A DNA stretch of 64,000 bases, taken from the NCBI GenBank assembly GCA_015231825.1, contig JADGAV010000012.1, forward strand, positions 57,289 to 121,288, given 5' to 3'. Below the pieces are notes generated by a model. The model was given only the letters and a program-made list of their open reading frames with translations. It was not told where the DNA came from and searched no databases. The DNA comes from SAR324 cluster bacterium. GTDB lineage: Bacteria > SAR324 > NAC60-12. This document shows, one piece after another, positions 27,524-35,807 of this stretch. Within the stretch, counting starts at the first letter, position 1; each line of letters begins with the position of its first letter. The position numbers and the translations under genes are program-made.

Positions 27524-28330
27524 CTACCTGCCCTTGAATATTGGCTCCCGCTTTTCCAGAAATGAGTTTATGCCCTCCTTAACATCGTCGGTCTGCCGGC
27601 AGACGTAACGGGCATAGTCTTCGTTGGCCATCTGTGTCTGAACCGATTCAGCCCTCAGCCCCTCATAGGTGAGCCGCTTATGGAGTTCAATGGAAATGGA
27701 TGGCCCCCTGGCCATTCGAAGCGCGAACTCGCCAGTCGTCTTCAAAAGGTTTTCGGCAGGAACCACCCGGTTTACCAGACCAATCCGCTCCGCTTCTGTC
27801 GCGTCAACAAAGTCCCCGGTCCACATCAGTTCCAGGGCTTTGGCAGCGCCAACGAGGCGTGGAAGATAGAAAGTGGTTCCACAATCTGCCACCAGTCCTC
27901 TGCGCACGAATATACTCGCGAACCGGGCATTTTCCGACGCAATTCTGATGTCGCAGGCTAAAGCAAGGGCCAGCCCGCCTCCGACTGCAATTCCGTTCAC
28001 CGCAGCGATAACCGGCTTGGAAAATTCGTCTATTTGCCGGATCATCCATCCGTAACTCACGAATGGACTCAAGCGTTCTCTGCGGTTGATGCCCTTCTGA
28101 TTAACATCAGCGGCACTTACCGGTTCTGACAAATCTGCTCCGGAGCAGAAAGCGCGACCGTTGCCGGTGATAATCAACGACTTGATCTTGTCGTCGTCAT
28201 TCATCTCACGAATCGCTGCCGCTGTCTCCTGAAGCAGTGAGGGGTTGAGCGCGTTCAATTTATCAGGTCGATTGAGCGTCAGTGTAGCGACCTCTTCTTC
28301 AACCTCAACGATGATGCTTTGAAATGTCAT
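27524..28330 (-). CDS. Enoyl-CoA hydratase/isomerase family protein 1
   Basis: A 268-residue crotonase-fold enzyme. The CoA and oxyanion-hole segments are present: ITGNGRAFCSGADLSE near 53-68 and PVIAAVNGIAVGGGLALALACDIRIAS near 105-131 (shown here in two parts because of length). The following GLVADCGTTFYLPRLVG carries aspartate and threonine where hydratases usually have glutamate, more like PaaG-type isomerase or hydratase members. It ends in KREPIFKG. The ATG follows GGAG. It may hydrate or isomerise an unsaturated acyl-CoA in the local pathway. Homology with the next crotonase gene is limited to the fold. Confidence 0.88.
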   Translation of the reverse strand: MTFQSIIVEVEEEVATLTLNRPDKLNALNPSLLQETAAAIREMNDDDKIKSLIITGNGRAFCSGADLSEPVSAADVNQKGINRRERLSPFVSYGWMIRQIDEFSKPVIAAVNGIAVGGGLALALACDIRIASENARFASIFVRRGLVADCGTTFYLPRLVGAAKALELMWTGDFVDATEAERIGLVNRVVPAENLLKTTGEFALRMARGPSISIELHKRLTYEGLRAESVQTQMANEDYARYVCRQTDDVKEGINSFLEKREPIFKGR

Positions 28331-28640
28331 TTATGAACTCCATATTGATTTTTGAACTTCTGAACTAACAGGAACCTTGATGTAAAAGTTTCTTGAGGAG
28401 AAAATTTCCCCGGATGGAGAATGATCTAAGTGAGTTTTTCCGTGTTTATCTATTTTTTCGGCCTTTTTTCACGCAACAATCCCCAGAGCAGGAATATCCC
28501 GTAATTTAAAACTCCAGTCCACTCTGTCCGGGGAAAATTATGAAGGGAGCATTTTGCTCGCAATTTATATAATGTATCCAAAGAATAATGAAAGAATCTA
28601 CGATTCAAGGAGGCATTCACCCTGAAAGTTTTTGCCAGTT
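28331..28640. other. Intergenic region, no supported gene
   Basis: About 310 bases between two leftward crotonase genes. Only short weak stem-forming sequences are seen, and no gene is supported. Confidence 0.4.
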
Positions 28641-29411
28641 TTACTCGCCTGTAAATCTGGGTTCTCTTTTTTCAAGAAAAGCGGCAAAACCTTCCTTTCC
28701 ATCCTTTGACTCTCGAACAATTGATGATCCTTCGGTTTCGACTTTCAAGCCTGCTTCGATACCTTCATAAGTTGCGCTGGAAACAGCCTTGAGCACCCAA
28801 CTGACTGCAATAGGAGGTCGATGAGCCAGCTTTTGGGCAAAGGCCATCACATCGGCCATAAAATCCGCAGGGGATGACACTTGATTGACCAGGCCGATTT
28901 CAAGTGCTTCAACAGCATTGATTTTTTTACCAAAAAGAATCATGTCCAATGCTTTAGCCTTTCCAACAATGAGTGGAAGGCGCTGGGTCCCTCCCCAGCC
29001 TGGTATGATGCCCAGGTTTAATTCAGTTAGACCCAACATGACCTTGGGTGCATCAGCCATGATCCTGAAATGGCAGCACATAGCCAATTCGAGACCGCCT
29101 CCCAGGGCAAAACCATTGATGGCGGCGATGACCGGTTTAGGAAATCGATCAATACGGTGCCACAAATTTTTGGCTTTAGGACCGGTCACTTGTCGGTTGG
29201 CCGCGTCGCTCAGGTCGTAACCGGCGGAAAAACACTTTTCCCCTGCACCGGTGAGGATGACCACGCGTACATTATTATCGTTTTCCAAGGCATCAATAGC
29301 TGTTTCAAAATCCAGTATGGTAGCCAGGTTCCAGGCATTGACCGGCGGGTGGTCAATGGTAACTGTGGCGATATTGTCTTTTGTATCTATTTTAATGTTT
29401 TCCAGTTCCAT
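28641..29411 (-). CDS. Enoyl-CoA hydratase 2
   Basis: A 256-residue crotonase with TGAGEKCFSAGYDLSD, AAINGFALGGGLELAMCCH and LTELNLGIIPGWGGTQRLP. The glutamate in LTELNLG aligns with a catalytic residue of true hydratases, so addition of water to a trans-2-enoyl-CoA is likely. The start at 29411 follows GGGAGC; the frame upstream adds 13 residues without family character. It lies 100 bases downstream of the RpiR regulator gene on the same strand. An AATTACCAAAATT sequence upstream (29491-29503) is shared with a palindrome before the transporter binding protein gene. Confidence 0.9.
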   Translation of the reverse strand: MELENIKIDTKDNIATVTIDHPPVNAWNLATILDFETAIDALENDNNVRVVILTGAGEKCFSAGYDLSDAANRQVTGPKAKNLWHRIDRFPKPVIAAINGFALGGGLELAMCCHFRIMADAPKVMLGLTELNLGIIPGWGGTQRLPLIVGKAKALDMILFGKKINAVEALEIGLVNQVSSPADFMADVMAFAQKLAHRPPIAVSWVLKAVSSATYEGIEAGLKVETEGSSIVRESKDGKEGFAAFLEKREPRFTGE

Positions 29412-29512
29412 GGTCTGCTCCCTGGGTAAAAAATATAACTTCAATGGCACTTAGGAAACGAACGCTTACCTTTTTCATCTGTGACGAAGAAATTACCAAA
29501 ATTCCTTTTATT

Positions 29513-30391
29513 TTACTTAGAACTGTCTTTATCTTTTTTTTGGTAAAATAGAAGGGGGTCGAGACACTCCTCCCACTCTTTAAGCACGGCTTTCATCTCT
29601 TTCCCACTGTGGAACTTCATAATGGCAGCTGTCAACAAATTGATAACGAAGAAACACGCAGTATACGAATTTATCGAGGTCTGGGAATTTGAGGGAGCAA
29701 TAATATCGTAAGTGGACATTTGCGCAGCGTGAGTTAACTTCGAATCTGTAATTGCAATTGTTGTCGCATTGCGAAGTTTGGCAAATTTGATCGCTTCCAC
29801 AGTGTACTTCAGGTAGCGCGGGTAAGAAATTGTGATCAACACATCTTGTTTTCCGACGGCTCGAAGATTCTCATACATGCGGTTATCTCCGTCCAAAATA
29901 GTCATAACGTTGGGAAGGATATGGCTTAAAATTCGACCCAGGGCGTGAGCTGCCCCTGAGCTGGTCCGCAATCCTATGATGTATAACGTTCTGGCAGTAA
30001 CAATTGCTTTTACAATTTCCTCGAGTTGTCCAAGGTCGATCCCCTTCAGGGTTTCGCGTAAATTGTTAATTTCCATCTCGAGCATCGATTTGGCGATATT
30101 TTCTATATCCTTATTCACCAAAAAGTCCCCTTGAAATCTTTCAGAAGGAAGAATTTCTTCCTTGAGCTTTCTCTGTAACTCATTGCGAAAATCGACAAAG
30201 CCCTTGTAGCCAAGCAGTCTGACAAAGCGGATGATCGTGGGTTCGCTAACACCTGATCCTATTGAAATCTCTGATGTCGTCTGGAAGGGAAGTTCCCGAA
30301 GGTGGGATAGAAAATAATCCGCCACCTTCTTTTGCTGCGGTTTCAGCTCTGCTTCAAGACTGGCTATTTTAGAGAATAAATCTTCAGTAAT
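29513..30391 (-). CDS. RpiR/MurR-family transcriptional regulator with apparent AUU start
   Basis: A 292-residue regulator. An N-terminal RpiR helix-turn-helix domain occupies residues 1-77 (TTSEISIGSGVSEPTIIRFV, then RLLGYKGFVDFRNELQ), and a SIS sugar-phosphate-type ligand domain lies at about 120-260 (LYIIGLRTSSGAAHALG). The only standard in-frame start, GTG at 30325, would remove the first helix. Reading back to ATT at 30391 restores EDLFSKIASLEAELKPQQKK, which matches the family's usual start. AAGGAGG sits exactly five bases before that ATT. The gene lies between acdB and an enoyl-CoA hydratase, making it the best candidate regulator of the duplicated promoters. Confidence 0.85.
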   Translation of the reverse strand: MTEDLFSKIASLEAELKPQQKKVADYFLSHLRELPFQTTSEISIGSGVSEPTIIRFVRLLGYKGFVDFRNELQRKLKEEILPSERFQGDFLVNKDIENIAKSMLEMEINNLRETLKGIDLGQLEEIVKAIVTARTLYIIGLRTSSGAAHALGRILSHILPNVMTILDGDNRMYENLRAVGKQDVLITISYPRYLKYTVEAIKFAKLRNATTIAITDSKLTHAAQMSTYDIIAPSNSQTSINSYTACFFVINLLTAAIMKFHSGKEMKAVLKEWEECLDPLLFYQKKDKDSSK

Positions 30392-30445
30392 ATCGTCCTC
30401 CTTATCTTAAACGAGAAAACTGAGCCAAGACCTTGATTTTCTGAT

Positions 30446-30480
30446 CTTCGGCCTTCCCGCAGGCCTTTCGGCCGATGAAG
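30446..30480 (-). terminator. Weak hairpin between acdB and the regulator gene
   Basis: CTTCGGCC (30446-30453) can pair with GGCCGATGAAG (30470-30480), allowing one unpaired base. No clear T run follows on the transcribed strand, so it may be an attenuator or a processing site rather than a terminator. Confidence 0.25.
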
Positions 30481-30502
30481 AAAGTGGCATTTGCAGCCTT
30501 GA

Positions 30503-31210
30503 TCAACTGATGTCTTCGACGTTTAAAATTACACGGGCATCGACAACAACTGCATCATCACAGTATGCAAAAATGGGATTCAAATCAAATTCCTTTATTT
30601 CGGGATATTGCCCGACAAAATTCGAAAGTTTAAGTATAATAGACTCTAATATAGAAATATCCACTTTTTCCTGTCCCCTGTAACCGTCCAACAATGGGTA
30701 GCCCTTTATTTCTCTGATCATTCGTTTTGAATCTTTTTGAGCCAGTGGCACAATTCTAAAAGAAACATCTTTTATGACCTCAACGAAGATCCCCCCAAGA
30801 CCAAACATAAGCACGGGACCAAACTGGGCATCAGTAAACATTCCGACAATCACTTCCACACCCGGTCGGGCTGATTGTTGGACAGTGACCCCCTCAATGG
30901 ATGCTTTGGGGATTTTTTCTGCCACCGAAGCACAAATTTCATCATAGGCATTTCCAAGCTCCTCCGAACTCTGGATGCCCAACTTGACACCTCCTGCATC
31001 GCTCTTGTGAGTGACCTCCTTCGACGATATTTTGGCCACAACGGGATATCCAAGCTGTTCGCCGATGCAAATTGCTTCCTCCTTTGACGCGGCCAGCCTT
31101 GTGTCTATGACGTTTACTCCAGCATTTCTGATAAGATCCTTTGACTCCTTTTCCGTGAGTAAACTCCTCCCTTCCGACAGGACCTTTTGGATAATTTCTT
31201 TACTATTCAA
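30503..31210 (-). CDS. ADP-forming acyl-CoA synthetase, beta (ATP-grasp) subunit
   Basis: A 235-residue ATP-grasp protein matching the beta subunit of acetate-CoA ligase (ADP-forming). Signatures are VVAKISSKEVTHKSDAGGVK near 45-65, EVIVGMFTDAQFGPVLMFGLGG near 120-140 (shown as one motif region) and FDLNPIFAY near the end. With the alpha subunit it interconverts acyl-CoA plus ADP and phosphate with acid plus CoA and ATP, giving substrate-level ATP. I place the start at TTG 31210, after AAGG and consistent with MNSKEIIQKVLSEGR. A TTG at 31240 would overlap the alpha gene by four bases. It follows the alpha gene directly, as a coupled pair. Confidence 0.88.
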   Translation of the reverse strand: MNSKEIIQKVLSEGRSLLTEKESKDLIRNAGVNVIDTRLAASKEEAICIGEQLGYPVVAKISSKEVTHKSDAGGVKLGIQSSEELGNAYDEICASVAEKIPKASIEGVTVQQSARPGVEVIVGMFTDAQFGPVLMFGLGGIFVEVIKDVSFRIVPLAQKDSKRMIREIKGYPLLDGYRGQEKVDISILESIILKLSNFVGQYPEIKEFDLNPIFAYCDDAVVVDARVILNVEDIS

Positions 31211-31236
31211 AGCAGTCACCTTCTCCCTAAAATTAT

Positions 31237-32685
31237 TCAATCGGCGATGATTTCATAATAATCGGCCATCTTGCCAATGGCTTTGATGGCTGTATCCATG
31301 CTCGAAAAACACCCGATTCCATGCTCAAACAGTTTTCGCTGAATTTCAACAACGGTGGCAAAAACTTCGGAATTCAGTCCAGGCAAAAAAACCAACGCAA
31401 TGGGTTTGTTGATGATTCCCTTAGCCTTTTTCATTGCGTTGATCGTATCTTCAGCCCATCCTTCAAAACCAAAATGAATGTAATCTGCAGGATTCAAAAA
31501 GCTTATTAAACAATCTATCTGCGGATCCGAAGCAACAATTTCCAGACCGTCGACATATTGTTCGGAAATACCGGTGTGCCCTAACCCAATTTCCACTGGA
31601 TTTCCTACAGTCGAACCAAAACTTGCTGGAATGATTTTTTCTAACGATTTTCTTGTCTTTTTCCCGAGTTGGGGAACTTTTAACCCAACACTTTCACACA
31701 TATCTGTGGCAATCACCCCCAGACCGCCCCCACGTCCTATCAAACCGACCCCTCTCCCCTTTAAGGGTCGAATGGTCTGCAAGGCAATCATTTGCTCCAC
31801 GGCTTCTTCCAGAGTTTGTACTTTAATGGCCCCTGTTTGTTTGAAAAGCGCCTCCCAAACCTGTTTATCTCCTGCAATAGAAGCAGTATGGGAAGCCACT
31901 GCATTTTTTCCTGCTTCGCTCATCCCTGCCTTCAGGAGCACCACCGGCTTTTGCTCCGCACATTTCCGCAATATATTAAAAAAGCGCTGACCTTCAGAAA
32001 TTCCCTCTAAATACAGAAAAACAAGGTTCACATCCGAGTCCTGCAAAGCGTCTTCTAAAAAGTCATTTGCACCCAGGTCTATTGAATTTCCAAAACTGAC
32101 AGCCTTTTTGAATAAAAGCCCTTTTCCCATGGCTAAACGGATAAGCCTCCTCGATCCGACTCCCGTTTGGGAAATTGAATATATTGAGCCAGGTTCTTTT
32201 GGTAACCCAGGATCAAAAGAGGGTCCTCCAGAAGGGGAATACACCCCAAGGCAATTGGGTCCAATAACCCGACAGTCGCAATTCTCAATAATTTCCTTCA
32301 GTTCTTTTTCCAGTGCAATCCCTTCCTCGGTACCCACTTCACTGAATCCTCCTGTGTAAATATGAATGGTTTTCACACGCTTGGAAATACACTCTTTTAC
32401 AGCATTCGCCACCAAATTCCGATTGACTGTGATGATGGCATATTCAACCGGGTCAGGAACATCGCCAATAGTAGGATAAGCTCTGTGCCCCAATATTTCT
32501 TTCGCCTTGGGATTGATTGGATAAATTTTTCCTTTGTAGTCAAACCGTGTAAGCTTCCCGACCCATCCCGTTTTTAGTTCCCTTTCGCTGTCAGTCCTTG
32601 CGCCGATTATCGCCACCGAATTTGGATAAAAAACCGCATCCATATTATTATAAGCCTTTTTGCCATTAAATGTCGCATTTGACAT
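31237..32685 (-). CDS. ADP-forming acyl-CoA synthetase, alpha (CoA-binding) subunit
   Basis: A 482-residue alpha subunit of acetate-CoA ligase (ADP-forming). The N-terminal CoA-binding Rossmann domain has FYPNSVAIIGARTDSE, GPNCLGVYSPSGG and SQTGVGSRRL. Further on is VASHTASIAGD, whose histidine is the expected phosphate carrier, and GLIGRGGGLGVIATD. It works with the adjacent beta subunit; in other lineages the two are fused. GGAG lies about eight bases before the ATG. It is the first gene leftward from the divergent promoter region, which suggests strong and regulated expression. Such enzymes are typical of fermentative or acid-excreting metabolism. Confidence 0.9.
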   Translation of the reverse strand: MSNATFNGKKAYNNMDAVFYPNSVAIIGARTDSERELKTGWVGKLTRFDYKGKIYPINPKAKEILGHRAYPTIGDVPDPVEYAIITVNRNLVANAVKECISKRVKTIHIYTGGFSEVGTEEGIALEKELKEIIENCDCRVIGPNCLGVYSPSGGPSFDPGLPKEPGSIYSISQTGVGSRRLIRLAMGKGLLFKKAVSFGNSIDLGANDFLEDALQDSDVNLVFLYLEGISEGQRFFNILRKCAEQKPVVLLKAGMSEAGKNAVASHTASIAGDKQVWEALFKQTGAIKVQTLEEAVEQMIALQTIRPLKGRGVGLIGRGGGLGVIATDMCESVGLKVPQLGKKTRKSLEKIIPASFGSTVGNPVEIGLGHTGISEQYVDGLEIVASDPQIDCLISFLNPADYIHFGFEGWAEDTINAMKKAKGIINKPIALVFLPGLNSEVFATVVEIQRKLFEHGIGCFSSMDTAIKAIGKMADYYEIIAD

Positions 32686-32772
32686 CTTTTACTTCTCCAA
32701 ATCTATCTTCTTTAGAGTGACCAGGGGATAAAAAACGAACTCTGCCTGCTGCGAGCAGATGAGATGAATAAT

Positions 32773-32801
32773 TTACTACATCCATGAAATAATCATGTCA
32801 A
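32773..32801 (-). promoter_or_regulatory. Leftward promoter with operator-like motif (unit I, toward acdA)
   Basis: On the minus strand TTGACA (32801-32796), 17 bases and TAGTAA (32778-32773) form a good promoter about 80 bases before the acdA ATG. The motif CTACATCCATGAAA (plus strand, 32776-32789) overlaps its spacer and -10. The same motif is found in three other promoters of this window. Confidence 0.68.
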
Positions 32802-32931
32802 GGGCAAAATTTATCTTTGTTGAAAATTATAAACATACCGTCAAATCATATTTAAAATAACCTAAAATATTAGACCCTTGGAGCCCTGTATAGCGGGTGG
32901 AACTTATTTTCCGGTTGACTTCTATTTTTTC

Positions 32932-32960
32932 TTGACATAACTATTACATCCTTGTAGTTA
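32932..32960 (+). promoter_or_regulatory. Rightward promoter with operator-like motif (unit I, toward the CaiB genes)
   Basis: TTGACA (32932-32937), 17 bases and TAGTTA (32955-32960). The spacer holds TTACATCCTTGTAG (32944-32957), and a perfect outer inverted repeat ATAACTA / TAGTTAT (32937-32943 and 32955-32961) surrounds it. A protein bound there would block polymerase. The predicted leader to the first gene is about 310 bases. Confidence 0.68.
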
Positions 32961-33279
32961 TTATTTCATCATACATCCAATTGAATGACTGAAAGTGAAT
33001 TCGATAGAGAGGAAAAGGTCCATCGAGGTTAAAATCCATGGAAGCTAATTCGACTGAGAGAATCTTTTGTCCATCGTGCTTCTGTTCAAGCTAATCCTGA
33101 TTTAGTTTGCTAACTCATATCGAAGCTGCGGGAAATATTTAAGGCGCCAAGGCGGTCTATCAGGACTGAACCTCCAAGTTATCCTGTAGAGGATAATGAA
33201 ATTGGTTGGGATTGCTTTGATTGAAAATGATCATTCACGATAAGAAAGTACTCTCACAACCCAGGTATAAAACAATATT

Positions 33280-34491
33280 ATGGATGGGCAAGCACTCGAT
33301 AATTTGAGGATCTTGGAATGGGGAAGCTTCATTTCAGCACCGTTTTGTACAGAGATGCTGGCACAGCTCGGCGCTGAAGTAATTAAGATTGAACCGCCGG
33401 GTGGTGATGAAGCACGTTATTACGGCCCATTTCCAGGAGATAAACCCGACCCTGAAAAAAGCGGATTGTTTCTTTATCTAAATCTCGACAAATACGGGAT
33501 TACGCTGGACCCGTTAAAGCCCACCGGACGGGAGATACTGTTTAAGCTGCTGGAAGAGACGGACATCTTTGTCGTCAACCAGCCGCAACTCGATTTAGCC
33601 TATTTGGGCCTGGATTATGAGGTCTTAAAAAAGAGATACCCCAGGCTGATCATGACGCTGATCACGCCTTTTGGCGATTGCGGACCTTACCGGGACTGGA
33701 AAGGTTATGATATCAACTCCTGCACGCTGGGCGGCATTACCAGTACAATAGGGTATCCGGATCGAACACCCCTCACACCGCCGTTGCACCAAGGACATCA
33801 TCAGGCCGGGTTGATGGCAGCCATCGCCATTCTGCTTGCCGTGCTGAATCGAGACAAGACGGGGCAAGGGGCGTTTATTGACCAGTCGGAAGCCGATGTC
33901 TGGGCAACGATCCATATCGGCATGTATCTACAGGCATTTGTGGATCGAGGCACAATCAGGAAACGCAGCGGCCATTATGTTCCCCAGGCATATGTTGATG
34001 CAGTGCTGCCTTGTAAAGACGGCTCCGTTTGCATTGACACTCCGCAGAAACGTCAGTGGTTGAGGTTCATGGAGGCTATGGGAAACCCGGCGTGGATGAA
34101 TGACCCGATTTTCGAAGACAGAAATAAGACGACAAATGAATATCATGAGGAAGCCGATAAGTATCTGGGCCAATGGCTGATGGAGCATACCAAAGAGGAA
34201 ATCTTCAAGACCTTGCAGGACGCCCGTGTTCCGTCGGCTCCCGTTCGGACTGCAAACGAACTTTTAGATGACGATCATATGAAGCAACGCGAATTTTTCG
34301 TATCCATGGACCACCCTGCCGCAGGAAAGCTCAATTCTTATCCCGGTGTTTGTTACAAGTATTCAAAGACACGGAGCCGTGCAAACCGCCCGGCACCGCT
34401 GCTGGGAGAGCACAATGAGGCAATATATTGTCAAAAGCTGGGTTATGGCAACGAGGAGCTTTCCCGGTGGCAAGACGAGGAGGTAATCTAG
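33280..34491 (+). CDS. CaiB/BaiF (type III) CoA-transferase 1
   Basis: A 403-residue class III CoA-transferase, which moves CoA between two carboxylic acids through an aspartyl-CoA intermediate. It begins LDNLRILEWGSFISAPFC, then LGAEVIKIEPPGGDEAR, IFVVNQPQLDLAYLGLDYEVL and RLIMTLITPFGDCGPY, with GQGAFIDQSEADVWATI after residue 195. The C-terminal ARVPSAPVRTANELLDDDHM is typical. The ATG has a weak ribosome site after a long leader. The second CaiB gene follows after two bases, suggesting they work as partners or a heteromer. The acid acceptor is unknown. Confidence 0.9.
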   Translation: MDGQALDNLRILEWGSFISAPFCTEMLAQLGAEVIKIEPPGGDEARYYGPFPGDKPDPEKSGLFLYLNLDKYGITLDPLKPTGREILFKLLEETDIFVVNQPQLDLAYLGLDYEVLKKRYPRLIMTLITPFGDCGPYRDWKGYDINSCTLGGITSTIGYPDRTPLTPPLHQGHHQAGLMAAIAILLAVLNRDKTGQGAFIDQSEADVWATIHIGMYLQAFVDRGTIRKRSGHYVPQAYVDAVLPCKDGSVCIDTPQKRQWLRFMEAMGNPAWMNDPIFEDRNKTTNEYHEEADKYLGQWLMEHTKEEIFKTLQDARVPSAPVRTANELLDDDHMKQREFFVSMDHPAAGKLNSYPGVCYKYSKTRSRANRPAPLLGEHNEAIYCQKLGYGNEELSRWQDEEVI

Positions 34492-34493
34492 TT

Positions 34494-35702
34494 ATGAGCA
34501 ACTTACCGCTTGCAGGATACCGCGTTGTTGATTTCGGCTGGGTCTGGGCCGGCACGCTGCTGGGCAGCATTCTGGGTTCTTATGGGGCTGAAGTCATCAA
34601 GATGGAGTCACGGCGGCGTATTGACGGGCTGAGGTTGGGAAAGGTTTTTAAACTGGGTGATGAGCTTGAAAAAAACCCCTACTTCCTCAATCTAAATCGC
34701 AACAAGCTGAGTACCAGGATCAATATGGCCCATGAAGAAGGAGCAAGGCTGATCAGGGAACTGGTAAAAAAGAGCGACATCGTCATTGAGAATTTTACAC
34801 CGGGGACGTTGAAGAAACGGGGTTTGGACTATGAAAGTCTGGCCGAGGTGAAGCCTGATATCATAATGCTCTCGCTGTCTCCAATGGGTCAGCAAGGTCC
34901 TCTTGCAAACCTGGTGACATATGCCCCCGTCATCAGCGCACTGTCTGGCATAGACAGCATGGTGGGTTATCCCGGTGAAAATCCGATAGGCTTTAAGCAT
35001 GCTTATGCAGATGTGGTGGCCAGCATGTCCGGGCTCTTTTCGATATTGGCTGCGGTTCGGCATCATGCCCAGACAGGTCAAGGTCAGTATATCGATCTTT
35101 CCCAAGGCGAAGCTGTTATGCCCTTTATGGGGGAGGCGTTTCTAGCAAGCGAGATGAATAACAATGTCATGGGTCCGCAGGGCAATACTAGCAGGACTAT
35201 GGCCCCCCATGGTGTTTACCCTTGTATTGGGGATGATAAATGGGTTTCTATCGCAGTGAAAACAGAAGAAGAATGGTGCAGTTTTTGTGGGGTATTAGGG
35301 GATCCTGAGTGGACGAAAGAAGACAAGTTCTGTACCACTGCGCAGAGAATTGCTCACGTTGTAGAACTCGACGAGCACGTGGCAGCATGGACGAAAAATC
35401 ACGATAAATATGAGATAACGGAGCTGCTGCAAAAAGCAGGAGTGGCGGCAGCCCCGATGCTGGACAGCTCTGAGATACTAAGTGATCCGCATCTTAAAGA
35501 GCGCGAAGTTTTTGTTGATGGAGAGCATCCTGTAGTGGACAAAACGGTGCTGTACAACTGGCCCTGGAAAATGAACGGTGTTGATAGCCGAATGCAGCGC
35601 GCGCCCCTTTTTGGTGAACATAGTGAGTATGTCTTCAGTGAGATTTTAGGTTTTTCTCAAGAAGAGATTGAGAATTTGAAGGAGCAGGAAGTTATTTACT
35701 AA
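34494..35702 (+). CDS. CaiB/BaiF (type III) CoA-transferase 2
   Basis: A 402-residue homologue of its neighbour, diverged but with the same plan: LAGYRVVDFGWVWAGTLLG, YGAEVIKMESRRRIDGLR, VIENFTPGTLKKRGLDY and QTGQGQYIDLSQGEAVMPFM. The start at 34494 lies two bases after the previous stop, with GAGGAGG about ten bases upstream inside the previous gene; a longer frame overlapping that gene is unlikely. Paired family III transferases can form heterodimers, as in (R)-benzylsuccinate or bile-acid pathways. Here that is an inference from adjacency. Confidence 0.9.
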   Translation: MSNLPLAGYRVVDFGWVWAGTLLGSILGSYGAEVIKMESRRRIDGLRLGKVFKLGDELEKNPYFLNLNRNKLSTRINMAHEEGARLIRELVKKSDIVIENFTPGTLKKRGLDYESLAEVKPDIIMLSLSPMGQQGPLANLVTYAPVISALSGIDSMVGYPGENPIGFKHAYADVVASMSGLFSILAAVRHHAQTGQGQYIDLSQGEAVMPFMGEAFLASEMNNNVMGPQGNTSRTMAPHGVYPCIGDDKWVSIAVKTEEEWCSFCGVLGDPEWTKEDKFCTTAQRIAHVVELDEHVAAWTKNHDKYEITELLQKAGVAAAPMLDSSEILSDPHLKEREVFVDGEHPVVDKTVLYNWPWKMNGVDSRMQRAPLFGEHSEYVFSEILGFSQEEIENLKEQEVIY

Positions 35703-35807
35703 CTATCCATCAAGGACGCCTTGGAGTTATAGCCTGAGACCGGGCAGGGGCGTAGCCAGCGAAAACCAGGAAAAGACGGCCTAACAAGGCAATTAAAGAG
35801 TTAAAGG

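Larger units (their letters stand above)
32765..33279. other. Divergent control region I and long leader of the rightward operon
   Basis: The first 235 bases (to about 33000) resemble the region at 53930-54165 in order and spacing of elements. Shared stretches include TTTTCCGG before the rightward -35 and ATAAACA..TCAAATCA-like text between the two promoters. The rest, 33001-33279, is an untranslated leader with no supported gene; a tiny frame starting at 33039 codes only 18 residues. Confidence 0.55.

Noticed and set aside
33039..33095. 18-residue leader peptide in the long leader of unit I
   Set aside because: Too short, with a weak ribosome site and no attenuator structure recognised.
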